Shown: positions 52,881-62,571, counted from the first letter of the stretch. The stretch: 64,000 nt of DNA from Glycomyces arizonensis DSM 44726 (GCF_000482705.1 NZ_AXWO01000013.1:62001-126000); one strand, 5' to 3'. Program-made: numbers and translations. The notes: generated by a model not told the origin, from the sequence alone.

Positions 52881-55528
52881 ACCTTCCCGTCACCCGAAGG
52901 ACCGCCCTGCGCCTCGGCGCCCTGACCACCGCCGCCCCGGCCGTCACCGCGATCGCGGTCCCGGCCGCCGCCAAGACGCGCCCACAAGGCTCGTGGGCGG
53001 TCGAGCCCTTCGCGCTCGACCAGGTCTCGCTCGACGAGAGCCTGTTCACCGAGAAGCGCGACAGGATGCTCGGCTACGCGCTCGGCTACGAGGCCGACCG
53101 CGGCGAACTCGCCGGGCCCGACCGCATGCTCTACAACTTCCGGGCCGCCGCCGGGATCGACAACCCCGACGGCTCCGCGCCGCCCGGCAGCTGGGACAAC
53201 GAGACCGGGTACCTCCGGGGCCACTTCAGCGGCCACTTCCTGAGCATGCTCTCCCAGGCGTACGCGGGCTCGGGTGACGGGATCTACCTCCGCAAGCTCG
53301 CACACATCGTGGACGGGCTCGGCGAATGCCAGGCCGTGCTGGCCGCCGCCGCGGCCCGCCCGACGCCCCGCGTCGAGGGCCGCAGTGGCACCGCGATCCG
53401 CCTGACCGGATCGCCCCTCGGGCACGCCGAACACCTCGCGCTGCCCGAAGGGCTCGTCGACGGGCTCGACGAGATCACCGTCGCCGTCTGGATCAACCCG
53501 GCGGCCATCGACCCCGAGGGCCTGCCCGACCCGAGACAGGACCCCGCGCCGCTCGCCAACGGCGCCAAGGTCTTCGATTTCGGGGCCGACGCCGATGCGC
53601 ACATGTACCTCACCGTGCGCGCGAGCAACGACGAGCCCGGCCCGCGCTTCGCCATCACCACCGGCGGCGAGGACGCCGAGCAGCGCGTCACCGGCGGCGC
53701 CGAACTGCCGACGGGGGAGTGGACGCACCTGGCCGTGACGATCGGCGGCGGCACCGCGACGCTGTACGTCAACGGCACCGCCGCCGCAGCGGCCTCGGTG
53801 AGCCTCACCCCGGCCGACCTCGGCGCGAGCACCGCGAACTGGATCGGCCGCGGCCAGTTCCCGCAGGGCAGCGTCCAGTACCTGGGCGCCACCGTCGACG
53901 AGTTCGGCGTCTTCGACCGGGCACTCGGCGCCGACGAGATCGCCTCGCTCGCCGCGGGAACGGGAGACGGCGGCAATATCGCTTGGTACCGCTTCGGCGA
54001 GGAGCCCGGCCCGGTGGCCGCCGACAGCTCCGGCAACGACCGCGACGCCCGCGTCATCGCCCCCACCGACGGCGGCCGCCACCCCGGCTTCCTCGCCGCC
54101 TATCCCGAGACCCAGTTCATCAGGCTGGAGGAGTTCGCCACGTACGGCGGCAACGCCGGGATCTGGGCGCCCTACTACACCTGCCACAAGATCATGGCCG
54201 GGCTCCTCGACGCCCACCGCCTCGCGGGCAGCGCCGCCGCCCTCGACATCGCCGTCGGCATGGGCGAATGGGCACACTCGCGCCTCGCCGAGCTCCCGCG
54301 CGAGCGCCTCGACCGGATGTGGTCGATCTACATCGCCGGGGAGTACGGAGGCATGAACGAGAGCATGGCGACCCTCGCCGGGCTCCACCCGGACCGGCCC
54401 GAGTTCCTCGAGACGGCGAAGCGGTTCGACAACACGACGCTGCTGGCCGACACCGTGGCGGGCGTCGACACGCTCGACGGCAGGCACGCCAACCAGCACG
54501 TCCCGCAGTTCACCGGCTACCTGCGCATGTATGAAGAGGGCGCGGGGGAGGACTACAAGACCGCCGCCGAGAACTTCTGGTCCATGGTGGTGCCCCACCG
54601 GACCTACAGCCACGGCGGCACCGGCGTCGGCGAGATCTTCCGCGGCAGGGACGTCATCGCCGGATCGCTCTACCAGTTCCCGAACGACCCCAACCACGCC
54701 GAGACCTGCACGATCTACAACATGCTCAAGCTGTCGCGGAACCTGTTCTTCCACACCGGGGACCCGAAGTACATGGAGTACTACGAGCGGGGCCTATACA
54801 ACCAGATCCTCGCCTCCCGGCGCGACGCCGACAGCACCACCAGCCCCGAGGTCACCTACTTCGTGCCCGTGCGGCCCGGCCGGTGGCGCGGCTACGGCAA
54901 CACCGGCACCTGCTGCGGCGGCACCGGCATGGAGAACCACACCAAGTACCAGGACTCGGTCTACTTCGCCGCCGCCGACGGCAAGACGCTCTACGTCAAC
55001 CTCTACATGGCGTCCGAACTGGACTGGTCCGACCGCCGCCTCACCGTCGCGCAGACGACCGAGTACCCGTTCGAGGGCGCCAGCCGCCTGACCTTCAGCG
55101 GCCGCGGGCGCGGCCACTTCGACGTGGCCCTGCGCGTCCCCGGCTGGGCAAGCGAGTTCACCGTCACCGTCAACGGCGTCGAGCAGGAGATCGACGCCGA
55201 GCCCGGTACGTACGCCACCATCGGCCGCCGCTGGAGGGACGGCGACGTCGTCGACGTGTCGATGCCGCTGCGCCTTCACACCGAGGCCGCCATCGACGAC
55301 CCCGACGTCCAGTCCGTCTACTACGGACCGACGCTGCTGGCCATTCAGCACGAGGCCGTCGGCGACGACCTCGAGACCGGACTGATCGACCTCGCGGTCG
55401 GTGAGAACCCGGAGGAGGTGTTCGAGCCCGGCGAGGAGCCCCTCCACTTCACCGCCGAGGGCTACACCTTCGCGCCGTTCCACATCGCGAACCGCGACCC
55501 GTACCACCTGTATTGGCGGAGGCGATAA
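52877..55528 (+). CDS. Secreted GH127/GH146-type beta-L-arabinofuranosidase with nested LamG domain
   Basis: 883 residues. A twin-arginine signal (VTRRTALRLGALTTAAPAV) suggests Tat export. The catalytic domain is split: residues about 40-160 carry its first helices (ETGYLRGHFSGHFLSMLSQA), then a concanavalin/LamG-type domain (about 161-400; TGEWTHLAVTIGGGTATLYV), after which the barrel resumes (GIWAPYYTCHKIMAGLLDAH). The zinc-Cys active site of this clan is intact: E609 and C611 in NHAETCTIYN, C679 and C680 in TGTCCGGTGMENH, of which one Cys is the nucleophile. It should release beta-L-arabinofuranose outside the cell. The start overlaps the GH43 stop (ATGA). Confidence 0.9.
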   Translation: MNLPVTRRTALRLGALTTAAPAVTAIAVPAAAKTRPQGSWAVEPFALDQVSLDESLFTEKRDRMLGYALGYEADRGELAGPDRMLYNFRAAAGIDNPDGSAPPGSWDNETGYLRGHFSGHFLSMLSQAYAGSGDGIYLRKLAHIVDGLGECQAVLAAAAARPTPRVEGRSGTAIRLTGSPLGHAEHLALPEGLVDGLDEITVAVWINPAAIDPEGLPDPRQDPAPLANGAKVFDFGADADAHMYLTVRASNDEPGPRFAITTGGEDAEQRVTGGAELPTGEWTHLAVTIGGGTATLYVNGTAAAAASVSLTPADLGASTANWIGRGQFPQGSVQYLGATVDEFGVFDRALGADEIASLAAGTGDGGNIAWYRFGEEPGPVAADSSGNDRDARVIAPTDGGRHPGFLAAYPETQFIRLEEFATYGGNAGIWAPYYTCHKIMAGLLDAHRLAGSAAALDIAVGMGEWAHSRLAELPRERLDRMWSIYIAGEYGGMNESMATLAGLHPDRPEFLETAKRFDNTTLLADTVAGVDTLDGRHANQHVPQFTGYLRMYEEGAGEDYKTAAENFWSMVVPHRTYSHGGTGVGEIFRGRDVIAGSLYQFPNDPNHAETCTIYNMLKLSRNLFFHTGDPKYMEYYERGLYNQILASRRDADSTTSPEVTYFVPVRPGRWRGYGNTGTCCGGTGMENHTKYQDSVYFAAADGKTLYVNLYMASELDWSDRRLTVAQTTEYPFEGASRLTFSGRGRGHFDVALRVPGWASEFTVTVNGVEQEIDAEPGTYATIGRRWRDGDVVDVSMPLRLHTEAAIDDPDVQSVYYGPTLLAIQHEAVGDDLETGLIDLAVGENPEEVFEPGEEPLHFTAEGYTFAPFHIANRDPYHLYWRRR

Positions 55529-55575
55529 GCCACCGCCGCAACCCCTTTGATCCCTTACCGTTAGGAGCACAGGTC

Positions 55576-56880
55576 ATGAGATTCGACAAGCGCCGACCGG
55601 CCCGGCGCGCGGCCGCGGCGGTCGCCGCGGGCACCGCCGCCGTGCTGCTCGCCGCCGCCTGCGGCGACGGCCGCAGCGGAGGCGGCGGCGACCAGGAGGT
55701 CGTCCTCGAAGGCGTCGACGACGGCACCACCCTCACCATGTGGACCAGGGCCGCCACCCAGGCCCAGTCGCAGGCGCTCGTGGACGCCTACAACGAAAGC
55801 CACGAGAACCAGGTGGAGCTGTCGGTCATCCCGACCGACGACTACCAGACGCGCGTGGGCACCGCCGCCGGGAACCAGGAGCTGCCCGACCTGTTCGCCA
55901 TCGACGTGGTGCTCGCGCCGAAGTTCACCACCGCGGGCGCCTACCTCGACATCACCGACCGGATCGACTCGCTCGAGTTCGCCGACGCCCTCGCCCCCTC
56001 GCACATCGAGGTCGGCACCGTCGACGACCGGAAGTACCTGGTCCCGCACACCCTCGACCTGTCGGTCCTGTTCTACAACAAGGACCTCTACGAGCAGGCC
56101 GGCCTCGACCCCGAGAAGCCGCCGACCACGCTCGTCGAGTTCGCCGAGCACGCCCGCGCGATCGCCGAGCTCGGCGACGACATCCACGGCACGTTCTTCG
56201 GCGGCAACTGCGGCGGCTGCTACCTCTTCACGTGGTGGCCGTCCATCTGGGCCGAGGGCGCCGAGGTCATGAACTCCGACGGCACCGAGTCGCTCCTGGA
56301 CTCCCCGGAGGCCCAGGAGGTCTACTCGATCTGGCGCGGCCTGGTCGAGGACGGCGCGGTCGCTCCCGGGCACGCCGAGGAGCCGGGCGCCACCTGGACC
56401 GGCCTGTTCCCCGAGGGCAACATCGGCGTCATGCCGATGCCCTCCACGATGCTCGGCCTCATGCCCGAGGACCTGAACATGGGCGTCGCGCCCATCCCCG
56501 GTCCGAGCGGCGGCGAGTCCACCTTCGTCGGCGGCGACTCCATCGGCATCAGCGCCAACTCCGAGCACCCGAACCAGGCGTGGGACTTCCTGCGCTGGAG
56601 CCTCCAGGAGGACACGCAGATCGACATCCTGGCCGCGGGCGGCGACGTCATGGCCCGCACCGATCTGGCCGACAACGAGTACTACGCGGACAACCCGAAC
56701 GCGGTCATCATGAACGACCTGGTCGCCATCGGCCGCACCCCGTACTCGCTGAACTTCGGGCAGACCTTCAACGACCCGCAGGGGCCGTGGCTGCCGCTGG
56801 TCAGAGAGGCGGTGTACGGAGACCCGAACGCCGACCTCAGTGCCCTCAACGACGCGATCACAGCCTCGCTGAGCAGTTAG
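55576..56880 (+). CDS. Sugar ABC transporter solute-binding lipoprotein
   Basis: 434 residues. The signal peptide ends in the lipobox LLAAAC, so Cys29 or so should be lipid-anchored. The mature protein is a type 1 extracellular binding protein (LTMWTRAATQAQSQALVDAY, ending DPNADLSALNDAI). It captures the oligosaccharide released by the three secreted enzymes. The ATG at 55576 has TAGGAG nine bases upstream; the longer frame to 55513 is not supported. It is followed at 11 bases by its permeases. No ATPase is in the operon; a shared MsiK-like ATPase is expected. Confidence 0.95.
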   Translation: MRFDKRRPARRAAAAVAAGTAAVLLAAACGDGRSGGGGDQEVVLEGVDDGTTLTMWTRAATQAQSQALVDAYNESHENQVELSVIPTDDYQTRVGTAAGNQELPDLFAIDVVLAPKFTTAGAYLDITDRIDSLEFADALAPSHIEVGTVDDRKYLVPHTLDLSVLFYNKDLYEQAGLDPEKPPTTLVEFAEHARAIAELGDDIHGTFFGGNCGGCYLFTWWPSIWAEGAEVMNSDGTESLLDSPEAQEVYSIWRGLVEDGAVAPGHAEEPGATWTGLFPEGNIGVMPMPSTMLGLMPEDLNMGVAPIPGPSGGESTFVGGDSIGISANSEHPNQAWDFLRWSLQEDTQIDILAAGGDVMARTDLADNEYYADNPNAVIMNDLVAIGRTPYSLNFGQTFNDPQGPWLPLVREAVYGDPNADLSALNDAITASLSS

Positions 56881-56891
56881 GACAACTCCAT

Positions 56892-57761
56892 ATGCGATAT
56901 TCGCGCAAGTTGACCGGCGCGGCCTACGCGGCACCCGTCGCACTGTTCGTGCTGGTCTTCTTCGTCGCGCCGCTGCTGCTGGTCGGACGCATGTCGGCGT
57001 CCGACTGGCCGCTGCTGGCCGGCGACCTCGGGGTGAACCTCCCCGACAACTACACCGCCATCGGCGACAACCGCCTGTTCTGGCCCGCCGTCGGCTTCAC
57101 GCTGAAGTACACCGGCATCGTCGTGGTGATCCTGGTGGGCCTCTCGCTCGGCCTGGCCATGCTCGTGTCCGGCACCCGGAAGGGCACCGGCTTCTTCCGG
57201 ACCGCCTACTTCCTGCCCACGACCCTCGGCCTGGCCTCGGCCTCGCTGCTGTTCTTCGGCTTCTACAGCCCGTCCATCGGGCCGCTCGACCCGATCCTCC
57301 AAGGGCTCGGCATCACCGACGAGCCGATCTCGTGGCTCGGGACCCCGAACATGGCCTTGTTCTCCACCGTCGTGCTCATCGTGTGGAAGTTCGCCGGGTT
57401 CTTCATGATCATCCTCCTGGTGGGCCTCCAGGCGATCCCGCCGGACGTCTACGAGGCCGCCCGGCTCGACGGTGCCGGCCGCTGGCAGGCGTTCGTGCAC
57501 ATCACGCTGCCGCTGCTGCGCCCCGCGCTCGGCCTGGTGCTCATCCTCAGCATCACCGGCTCGCTGCTGGCGTTCGACCAGTTCTTCATCCTCACCAAGG
57601 GCGGACCGGACAACAGCACCGTCACCGTGGTGCAGCTGATCTACCGGGAGGCGTTCCAGCGCTTCGACCTCGGTGCCGCGGCGGCCATCTCCGTGGTGGT
57701 GCTCCTGGCGCTGCTGGTGCTCAACATCGCCCAGTTCCGCTCACTGAGGAGGGACCAATGA
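56892..57761 (+). CDS. Sugar ABC transporter permease (MalF type)
   Basis: 289 residues, six predicted helices. The EAA loop DVYEAARLDGAGRWQAFVHI near residue 195 is the ATPase contact. It forms the channel with the next gene, to which it is coupled by an ATGA overlap. The ATG at 56892 is the first start after the binding-protein stop. It belongs to the arabinoside operon. Confidence 0.93.
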   Translation: MRYSRKLTGAAYAAPVALFVLVFFVAPLLLVGRMSASDWPLLAGDLGVNLPDNYTAIGDNRLFWPAVGFTLKYTGIVVVILVGLSLGLAMLVSGTRKGTGFFRTAYFLPTTLGLASASLLFFGFYSPSIGPLDPILQGLGITDEPISWLGTPNMALFSTVVLIVWKFAGFFMIILLVGLQAIPPDVYEAARLDGAGRWQAFVHITLPLLRPALGLVLILSITGSLLAFDQFFILTKGGPDNSTVTVVQLIYREAFQRFDLGAAAAISVVVLLALLVLNIAQFRSLRRDQ

Positions 57762-58582
57762 CGCGCCGAGGGGTTTGGAACACGACCTCCTACTACGTGC
57801 TCGCGGGCGGCCTGGCCGTGCTGTTCCTGTTCCCGCTGGTCTGGACCGGGTACGCCTCGGTCGCGCCGCACGGGGCCACCAACCAGCAGGACGGGTTCGG
57901 CTTCGGCAACTACCAGACCCTGCTCGAATACGACTCGGGTCTCCTGCGCTACCTGTGGAACAGCACCTACGTGTCGCTCTTGACCGTGCTGTTCACGCTC
58001 CTGCTGTCGTTCGTCGGCGGCTACGCGTTCGCCCGCTTCAAGTTCCCCGGGCGCGACACGCTGTTCCTTCTGACCATCGCGATCCTCATGGTGCCCTACA
58101 GCACCCTGCTGATCCCGCTCTACACGCAGCTGGGCGACATCGGCCTGCGCAACTCGCTGTTCGGGCTCTCGCTCGTCCTCACCCTCTACCAGCTGCCGTT
58201 CGCGGTGTTCATGATGCGCATCTCGTTCGAGGCGGTGCCCAAGGAGATCGAGGAGTCGGCGATGGTGGACGGCTGCGGGTCCATGGGCGTCCTCACCCGC
58301 ATCATGCTGTTCGCCGTGTGGCCCGGCCTGATCACCGTCGGCCTGTTCTCGTTCCTGGCCGCCTGGAACGACTTCATCGCGCCGCTCATTCTCGTCAGCG
58401 ACGCCGACAAGGCCGTGCTGCCGGTGGCGATCGCCAACCTCCGCCAGCAGTCGATGGGCGCCGTCGACTTCGGAGCGACACAGGCGGGCGTGGTCGTCAT
58501 GGCCCTGCCCTGCCTGGTGCTCTTCGCACTGCTGCAACGTCACTATGTCCGAGGATTCATGTCAGGAGCTATCAAAGGATGA
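57758..58582 (+). CDS. Sugar ABC transporter permease (MalG type)
   Basis: 274 residues, six predicted helices. The EAA loop is EIEESAMVDGCGSMGVLTRI near residue 170. It pairs with the preceding permease. Both ends are coupled by four-base overlaps (ATGA), including the one with the cytoplasmic GH127 gene, which supports joint uptake and hydrolysis. Confidence 0.93.
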   Translation: MTRRGVWNTTSYYVLAGGLAVLFLFPLVWTGYASVAPHGATNQQDGFGFGNYQTLLEYDSGLLRYLWNSTYVSLLTVLFTLLLSFVGGYAFARFKFPGRDTLFLLTIAILMVPYSTLLIPLYTQLGDIGLRNSLFGLSLVLTLYQLPFAVFMMRISFEAVPKEIEESAMVDGCGSMGVLTRIMLFAVWPGLITVGLFSFLAAWNDFIAPLILVSDADKAVLPVAIANLRQQSMGAVDFGATQAGVVVMALPCLVLFALLQRHYVRGFMSGAIKG

Positions 58583-60462
58583 GCAAGCCAACGCCAGTGC
58601 TGCCCTCCCAGAGCACGTTGCGCCCCCTGGGGCTCGACGAAGTCCGGATCACCGGAGGGTACTGGGCCCGCAGGCAGCAGACCAACGCCGAGGCCACCAT
58701 CTGGCACTGCCTGTACTGGCTGGAGGAACTGGGCTGGCTGGCCAACTTCGCGAAGGCGGGCTCCGGCGAGCCGTTCGAACGGGCCGGACGCGAGTTCTCC
58801 GACTCCGAGATCTACAAGCTCGCCGAGGCCATGGCCTGGGAGATCGGCCGGAGCGGCTCGCCCGAACTGGAGGAGCGGTTCGTCCGCCTCACCGGGCAGA
58901 TCGCCGCCGCGCAGGAGAGCGACGGCTACCTCAACACCCAGTTCGGCCACCCCGGCCAGCGGCCGCGGTACTCCGAACTGGAAGGAGGCCACGAGCTGTA
59001 CTGCTACGGGCATCTCATCCAGGCCGGGGTGGCGCGGCTGCGGACCCGCGGCGAGGACGACTTCACCAGGATGGTCCGGCGCGTCGCCGACCACGTCTGC
59101 GACGTCTTCGGCCCCGGCGGCATCGAGCGGATCTGCGGGCACGCCGAGATCGAGGTCGCCCTGGCCGAGCTCGGCCGCGCCACCGGCGAGCGGCGCTACC
59201 TGGAGCAGGCGAAGCGGTTCATCGACCGGCACGGCGAGCACACCCTCGCCGACGGCGGCTTCGGGCGCGTCTACTTCCAGGACGACGTGCCGGTGCGCGA
59301 GGCCGAGGTGCTGCGCGGGCACGCGGTCAGGGCCCTGTACCTCGCCTCGGGCGCGATCGACGTCGCGGTCGACACCGGCGACGCCGAACTGCTCGAAGCC
59401 GTCCGGCGCCAGTGGGACCGCACGATCGCCAGGCGCACGTACCTGACCGGCGGCATGGGCTCGCAGTACTCCGACGAGGCCTTCGGCGACGACTTCGCGC
59501 TGCCGCCGGACCGGGCCTACTCCGAGTCGTGCGCGGGCGTGGCCGCGGTGATGACGGCGTGGCGGCTGCTGCTGGCCACCGGCGAGACCTCCTACGGCGA
59601 CATGATCGAGCGGATCGCCTGGAACGTCCTGGCCGGTGCCGTCGCCCCGGACGGGAAGTCGTTCTTCTACGCCAACCCGCTGCACCAGCGCACCGCCGAC
59701 CAGGACCCGGTCGCGGGCGAGCTGTCGCACCGCGCGGCGGGCGGGCGGCGCGCGCCCTGGTTCGACGTCTCGTGCTGCCCGACGAACCTGGCGCGCACGT
59801 TCGCGTCCTTCGCGGCGTACGTCGCCACCGCCGACGACGGCGGCCTCCAGATCCACCAGTACACGCCCGCGGCCATCGCCACCGAGCTGGCGGGCGGCCC
59901 GGTCGAGGTCGCCGTCGAGGCCGACTACCCCGACAGCGGCGCGATCACCGTCCGCGTCGACCGCAACGGGGCGGGGGAGTGGACGCTGGGCCTGCGGGTG
60001 CCCGCCTGGGCCGAGGGCGCGGTGCTGACCGAGCCGTCGGGGGAGCGGCGCGAGGTCGCGCCCGGCGCGGTGAGCCTCACGCGCGACTTCGCCGCCGGGG
60101 ACGAGGTGCGCTTGGAACTGCCGGTGGAGCCGCGGTGGACCGGGCCGGACCCGCGCATCGACGCGGTGCGCGGCTGCGTCGCCGTCGAGCAGGGCCCGCG
60201 CGTGCTGTGCGCCGAGTCGATCGACCTGCCGGACGGGGCGGACGTCGCCGACCTGACCGTGGACACCGGCAAGGCCCCGGTGGGGGACGACGGCGTGGTG
60301 ACCGTCGCCGGACACGTCCACATGAACGCCGACGGCTGGCCTTACGGGCCTGACCCGGACCCGGAGACGGGACGCGAGGCCACAGAGGTCCGCCTCATCC
60401 CGTTCCATCTGCGGGCCACGCGGGAACCGGCCTCGATGCGGGTCTGGCTGCCGGTCGAATAG
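58579..60462 (+). CDS. Cytoplasmic GH127 beta-L-arabinofuranosidase (HypBA1-like)
   Basis: 627 residues with no signal peptide. The fold is an (alpha/alpha)6 barrel plus beta-sandwiches. The active site of GH127 is present: E316 and C318 in YSESCAGVAAVM, C399 and C400 in FDVSCCPTNLARTF. In HypBA1 the matching residues are Glu338, Cys340, Cys417 (nucleophile) and Cys418, a zinc-binding set with similar spacing. It should split imported beta-L-arabinobiose-type sugars to free L-arabinose. It is the last gene of the operon; a hairpin follows 17 bases later. Confidence 0.95.
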   Translation: MSKPTPVLPSQSTLRPLGLDEVRITGGYWARRQQTNAEATIWHCLYWLEELGWLANFAKAGSGEPFERAGREFSDSEIYKLAEAMAWEIGRSGSPELEERFVRLTGQIAAAQESDGYLNTQFGHPGQRPRYSELEGGHELYCYGHLIQAGVARLRTRGEDDFTRMVRRVADHVCDVFGPGGIERICGHAEIEVALAELGRATGERRYLEQAKRFIDRHGEHTLADGGFGRVYFQDDVPVREAEVLRGHAVRALYLASGAIDVAVDTGDAELLEAVRRQWDRTIARRTYLTGGMGSQYSDEAFGDDFALPPDRAYSESCAGVAAVMTAWRLLLATGETSYGDMIERIAWNVLAGAVAPDGKSFFYANPLHQRTADQDPVAGELSHRAAGGRRAPWFDVSCCPTNLARTFASFAAYVATADDGGLQIHQYTPAAIATELAGGPVEVAVEADYPDSGAITVRVDRNGAGEWTLGLRVPAWAEGAVLTEPSGERREVAPGAVSLTRDFAAGDEVRLELPVEPRWTGPDPRIDAVRGCVAVEQGPRVLCAESIDLPDGADVADLTVDTGKAPVGDDGVVTVAGHVHMNADGWPYGPDPDPETGREATEVRLIPFHLRATREPASMRVWLPVE

Positions 60463-60479
60463 AGGGATAGAGAGATGAA

Positions 60480-60507
60480 GGGTGGCACGGTGCGCGTCGT
60501 GCCACCC
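60480..60507. terminator. Hairpin terminator of the arabinoside operon
   Basis: GGGTGGCACG (60480-60489) pairs perfectly with CGTGCCACCC (60498-60507) around an 8-base loop. It also lies just beyond the convergent HxlR gene. Confidence 0.82.
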
Positions 60508-60524
60508 GGATTCTCGGTTCCCGC

Positions 60525-60911
60525 TCAGGCCGCGGCGGTGAGCCGGTCGTAGTCCCGGCGCGCCTCGATGATGTCGGGCTGGTGGCGCTCGGCCCACTCG
60601 AGCAGGCCGTTGAGGTGCGTGTACAGCTCCCGCGCGCTCGCGGTGGCGCTGTACTCCACCTTCGGCGGCACGGTGGGGTGGACGGTCCTGGTGAGCAGGC
60701 CGTCGCGTTCGAGGTTGCGCAGCGTCAGGGTGAGCATCCGGCGGCTGATGCCGGGAATGCCGCGCTCGAGCTCGGTGTAGCGGACCGGGGCCTTGGTGGC
60801 GGCCACCAGGATCGACACCGCCCACTTCCCGGCGACGCGGTCGATGACCTGGACGATGGGGCAGGCCTCGGCCTGCACGTCGGACTTGGGCAGTACGCAG
60901 TCGTCGGTCAT
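60525..60911 (-). CDS. HxlR-family transcriptional regulator
   Basis: 128 residues. The N-terminal cysteine and winged helix read CPIVQVIDRVAGKWAVSILV, then YTELERGIPGISRRMLTLTL and LERDGLLTRTVHPTVPPKVE, the whole HxlR domain. Such regulators sense electrophiles or oxidants through the Cys. It is divergent from a DHA2-type exporter gene 200 bases away, which it probably controls. The gap contains a GGCAC...GTGCC inverted repeat (61017-61032) as one candidate site. Confidence 0.93.
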   Translation of the reverse strand: MTDDCVLPKSDVQAEACPIVQVIDRVAGKWAVSILVAATKAPVRYTELERGIPGISRRMLTLTLRNLERDGLLTRTVHPTVPPKVEYSATASARELYTHLNGLLEWAERHQPDIIEARRDYDRLTAAA

Positions 60912-61111
60912 TCCCGCTCTCCCTTTGCCGTGGCCGGTGGCACGGCGCTCACGTGACGCACTTCATAGTCAGGGTGCGGACCGGATGACCTGGACAGGAA
61001 CATCCATGTCTCCCCCGGCACATGAAAGTGCCTTCTTACGGATTCCTCAATTGGAACACATGATGGCCTCAGGAACAAATCGTTCCCCACGTGTTTCCGA
61101 GAGGAAGTCCG

Positions 61112-62560
61112 ATGCCCACTCGCTCCGACCGCGGCCTCAGGTCCCGCTGGCTCGCGGTGATCGTCCTGTCCGCCGCCCAGGTCATGATCGTCCTGGATCA
61201 GAACATCGTCACCATCGCCCTCCCGGCCATCCGGGAGGACCTCGCGTTCAGCCAGGCCGATCTCGTGTGGACCGTCAACGCCTACGTGATCCCCTTCGGC
61301 GGCCTGCTGCTCCTGGCGGGCAGGCTCGGCGACCTCATCAGCCGCAAACAGGTGTTCCTGGCGGGCCTGGCGCTGTTCGTCGCCGCCTCGGTCGCCGCCG
61401 CGCTGGCCGACGGCCAGGGCGTCCTCCTCGCCGCCCGCTTCGTGCAGGGCATCGGCGGCGCCGTCACCACCGCCGGGCTCCTCGGCATGATCGTGACGAT
61501 CTTCCCCGAGCCCGAGCACCAAGGGAAGGCCATCGGTGTCTACGGCTTCGCGTCCGCCGGCGGCGGCGCCCTCGGGAGCGTCGTGGGCGGCGTCCTCACC
61601 GAGTCCCTCGGCTGGGAGTCGATCTTCTACGTCAACGTCCCGATCGGACTGGCCGTCGCGGTGCTCGCCTGGCGGCTGCTGCCGAACGACCGCGGCGTCG
61701 GCCTCAAGGCCGGGGCCGACATCATCGGCGCGGCCCTGATCACCTCCGGAATCATGCTGGCCGTCTACACCCTGGTCGAGACCGAGCGGTACGGCTGGAA
61801 CTCGCCCCGCACGATCGGCCTCGGCTTGGCGGCCGCGGTCCTCATCGCCGGGTTCTTCCGGCGCCAGTCCAAGGCCGCCGCGCCGCTCATTCCGCTGCGC
61901 ATCCTCCGCTCCCGCAACGTCGCCGGGGCGAACCTGGCCCAGGCGCTCATGGTGGGCGCGGCGTTCGGATTCATGTTCTTCACCGCCCTGTACCTCCAGC
62001 AGGTCCTCGGCTTCACCCCGCTGGCGGCCGGGCTGGCGTTCCTGCCCGCGCCGGTGGTGATCGCGACGGTGTCGATGGCGCTCGCGCCGCGGCTCCTGGC
62101 GCGCTTCGGGGCCAAGCCGCTCGTGCTCACCGGACTGTCGCTGATGGTCATCGGGTTCCTGCTGTTCGCGCAGATGCGCGCCGACGGCTCGTACGCCGTC
62201 GACGTGCTGCCGGGGATGCTGACCGCGCCGCTCGGATTCGGGCTGGCCATGCCCGCGCTGATGTCGCTGGGCATGTCGGACTCGCGGCCCGAGGACGCGG
62301 GCGTCACCTCCGGGCTGTTCAACACCGCCCAGCAGGTGGGCGGCGCGGTCGGCCTGGCGGTGCTGAGCACCGTGGTCGCCTCCCGGACCGACGGCCTGCT
62401 GGCCCAGGGGCACTCGACCGCCGAGGCGCTGACCGGCGGCTACCGGATCGGCTACACGGTCGCCGCCGTCTTCGCCGCGGCCGGACTGCTCATCGCGGTG
62501 ACGGTGCTGAAGGTCCGCAAGGCCGAGTCCGCCGAGCCCGAACTCGAACGCGTCGCCTGA
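61112..62560 (+). CDS. MFS drug exporter, DHA2 type (14 helices)
   Basis: 482 residues. About 14 hydrophobic helices. The MFS motif A is LLLAGRLGDLISRKQVFLAG after helix 2, and the antiporter motif in helix 5 is GSVVGGVLTESLGWESIFYV. The second helix bundle contains ASRTDGLLAQG-type loop segments. It exports small toxic molecules with protons as driving force; the substrate is unknown. The ATG at 61112 has GAGAGGAAG upstream, so the GTG at 61091 is less likely. It is divergent from the HxlR regulator. Confidence 0.93.
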   Translation: MPTRSDRGLRSRWLAVIVLSAAQVMIVLDQNIVTIALPAIREDLAFSQADLVWTVNAYVIPFGGLLLLAGRLGDLISRKQVFLAGLALFVAASVAAALADGQGVLLAARFVQGIGGAVTTAGLLGMIVTIFPEPEHQGKAIGVYGFASAGGGALGSVVGGVLTESLGWESIFYVNVPIGLAVAVLAWRLLPNDRGVGLKAGADIIGAALITSGIMLAVYTLVETERYGWNSPRTIGLGLAAAVLIAGFFRRQSKAAAPLIPLRILRSRNVAGANLAQALMVGAAFGFMFFTALYLQQVLGFTPLAAGLAFLPAPVVIATVSMALAPRLLARFGAKPLVLTGLSLMVIGFLLFAQMRADGSYAVDVLPGMLTAPLGFGLAMPALMSLGMSDSRPEDAGVTSGLFNTAQQVGGAVGLAVLSTVVASRTDGLLAQGHSTAEALTGGYRIGYTVAAVFAAAGLLIAVTVLKVRKAESAEPELERVA

Positions 62561-62571
62561 CCTGCCGCGGA

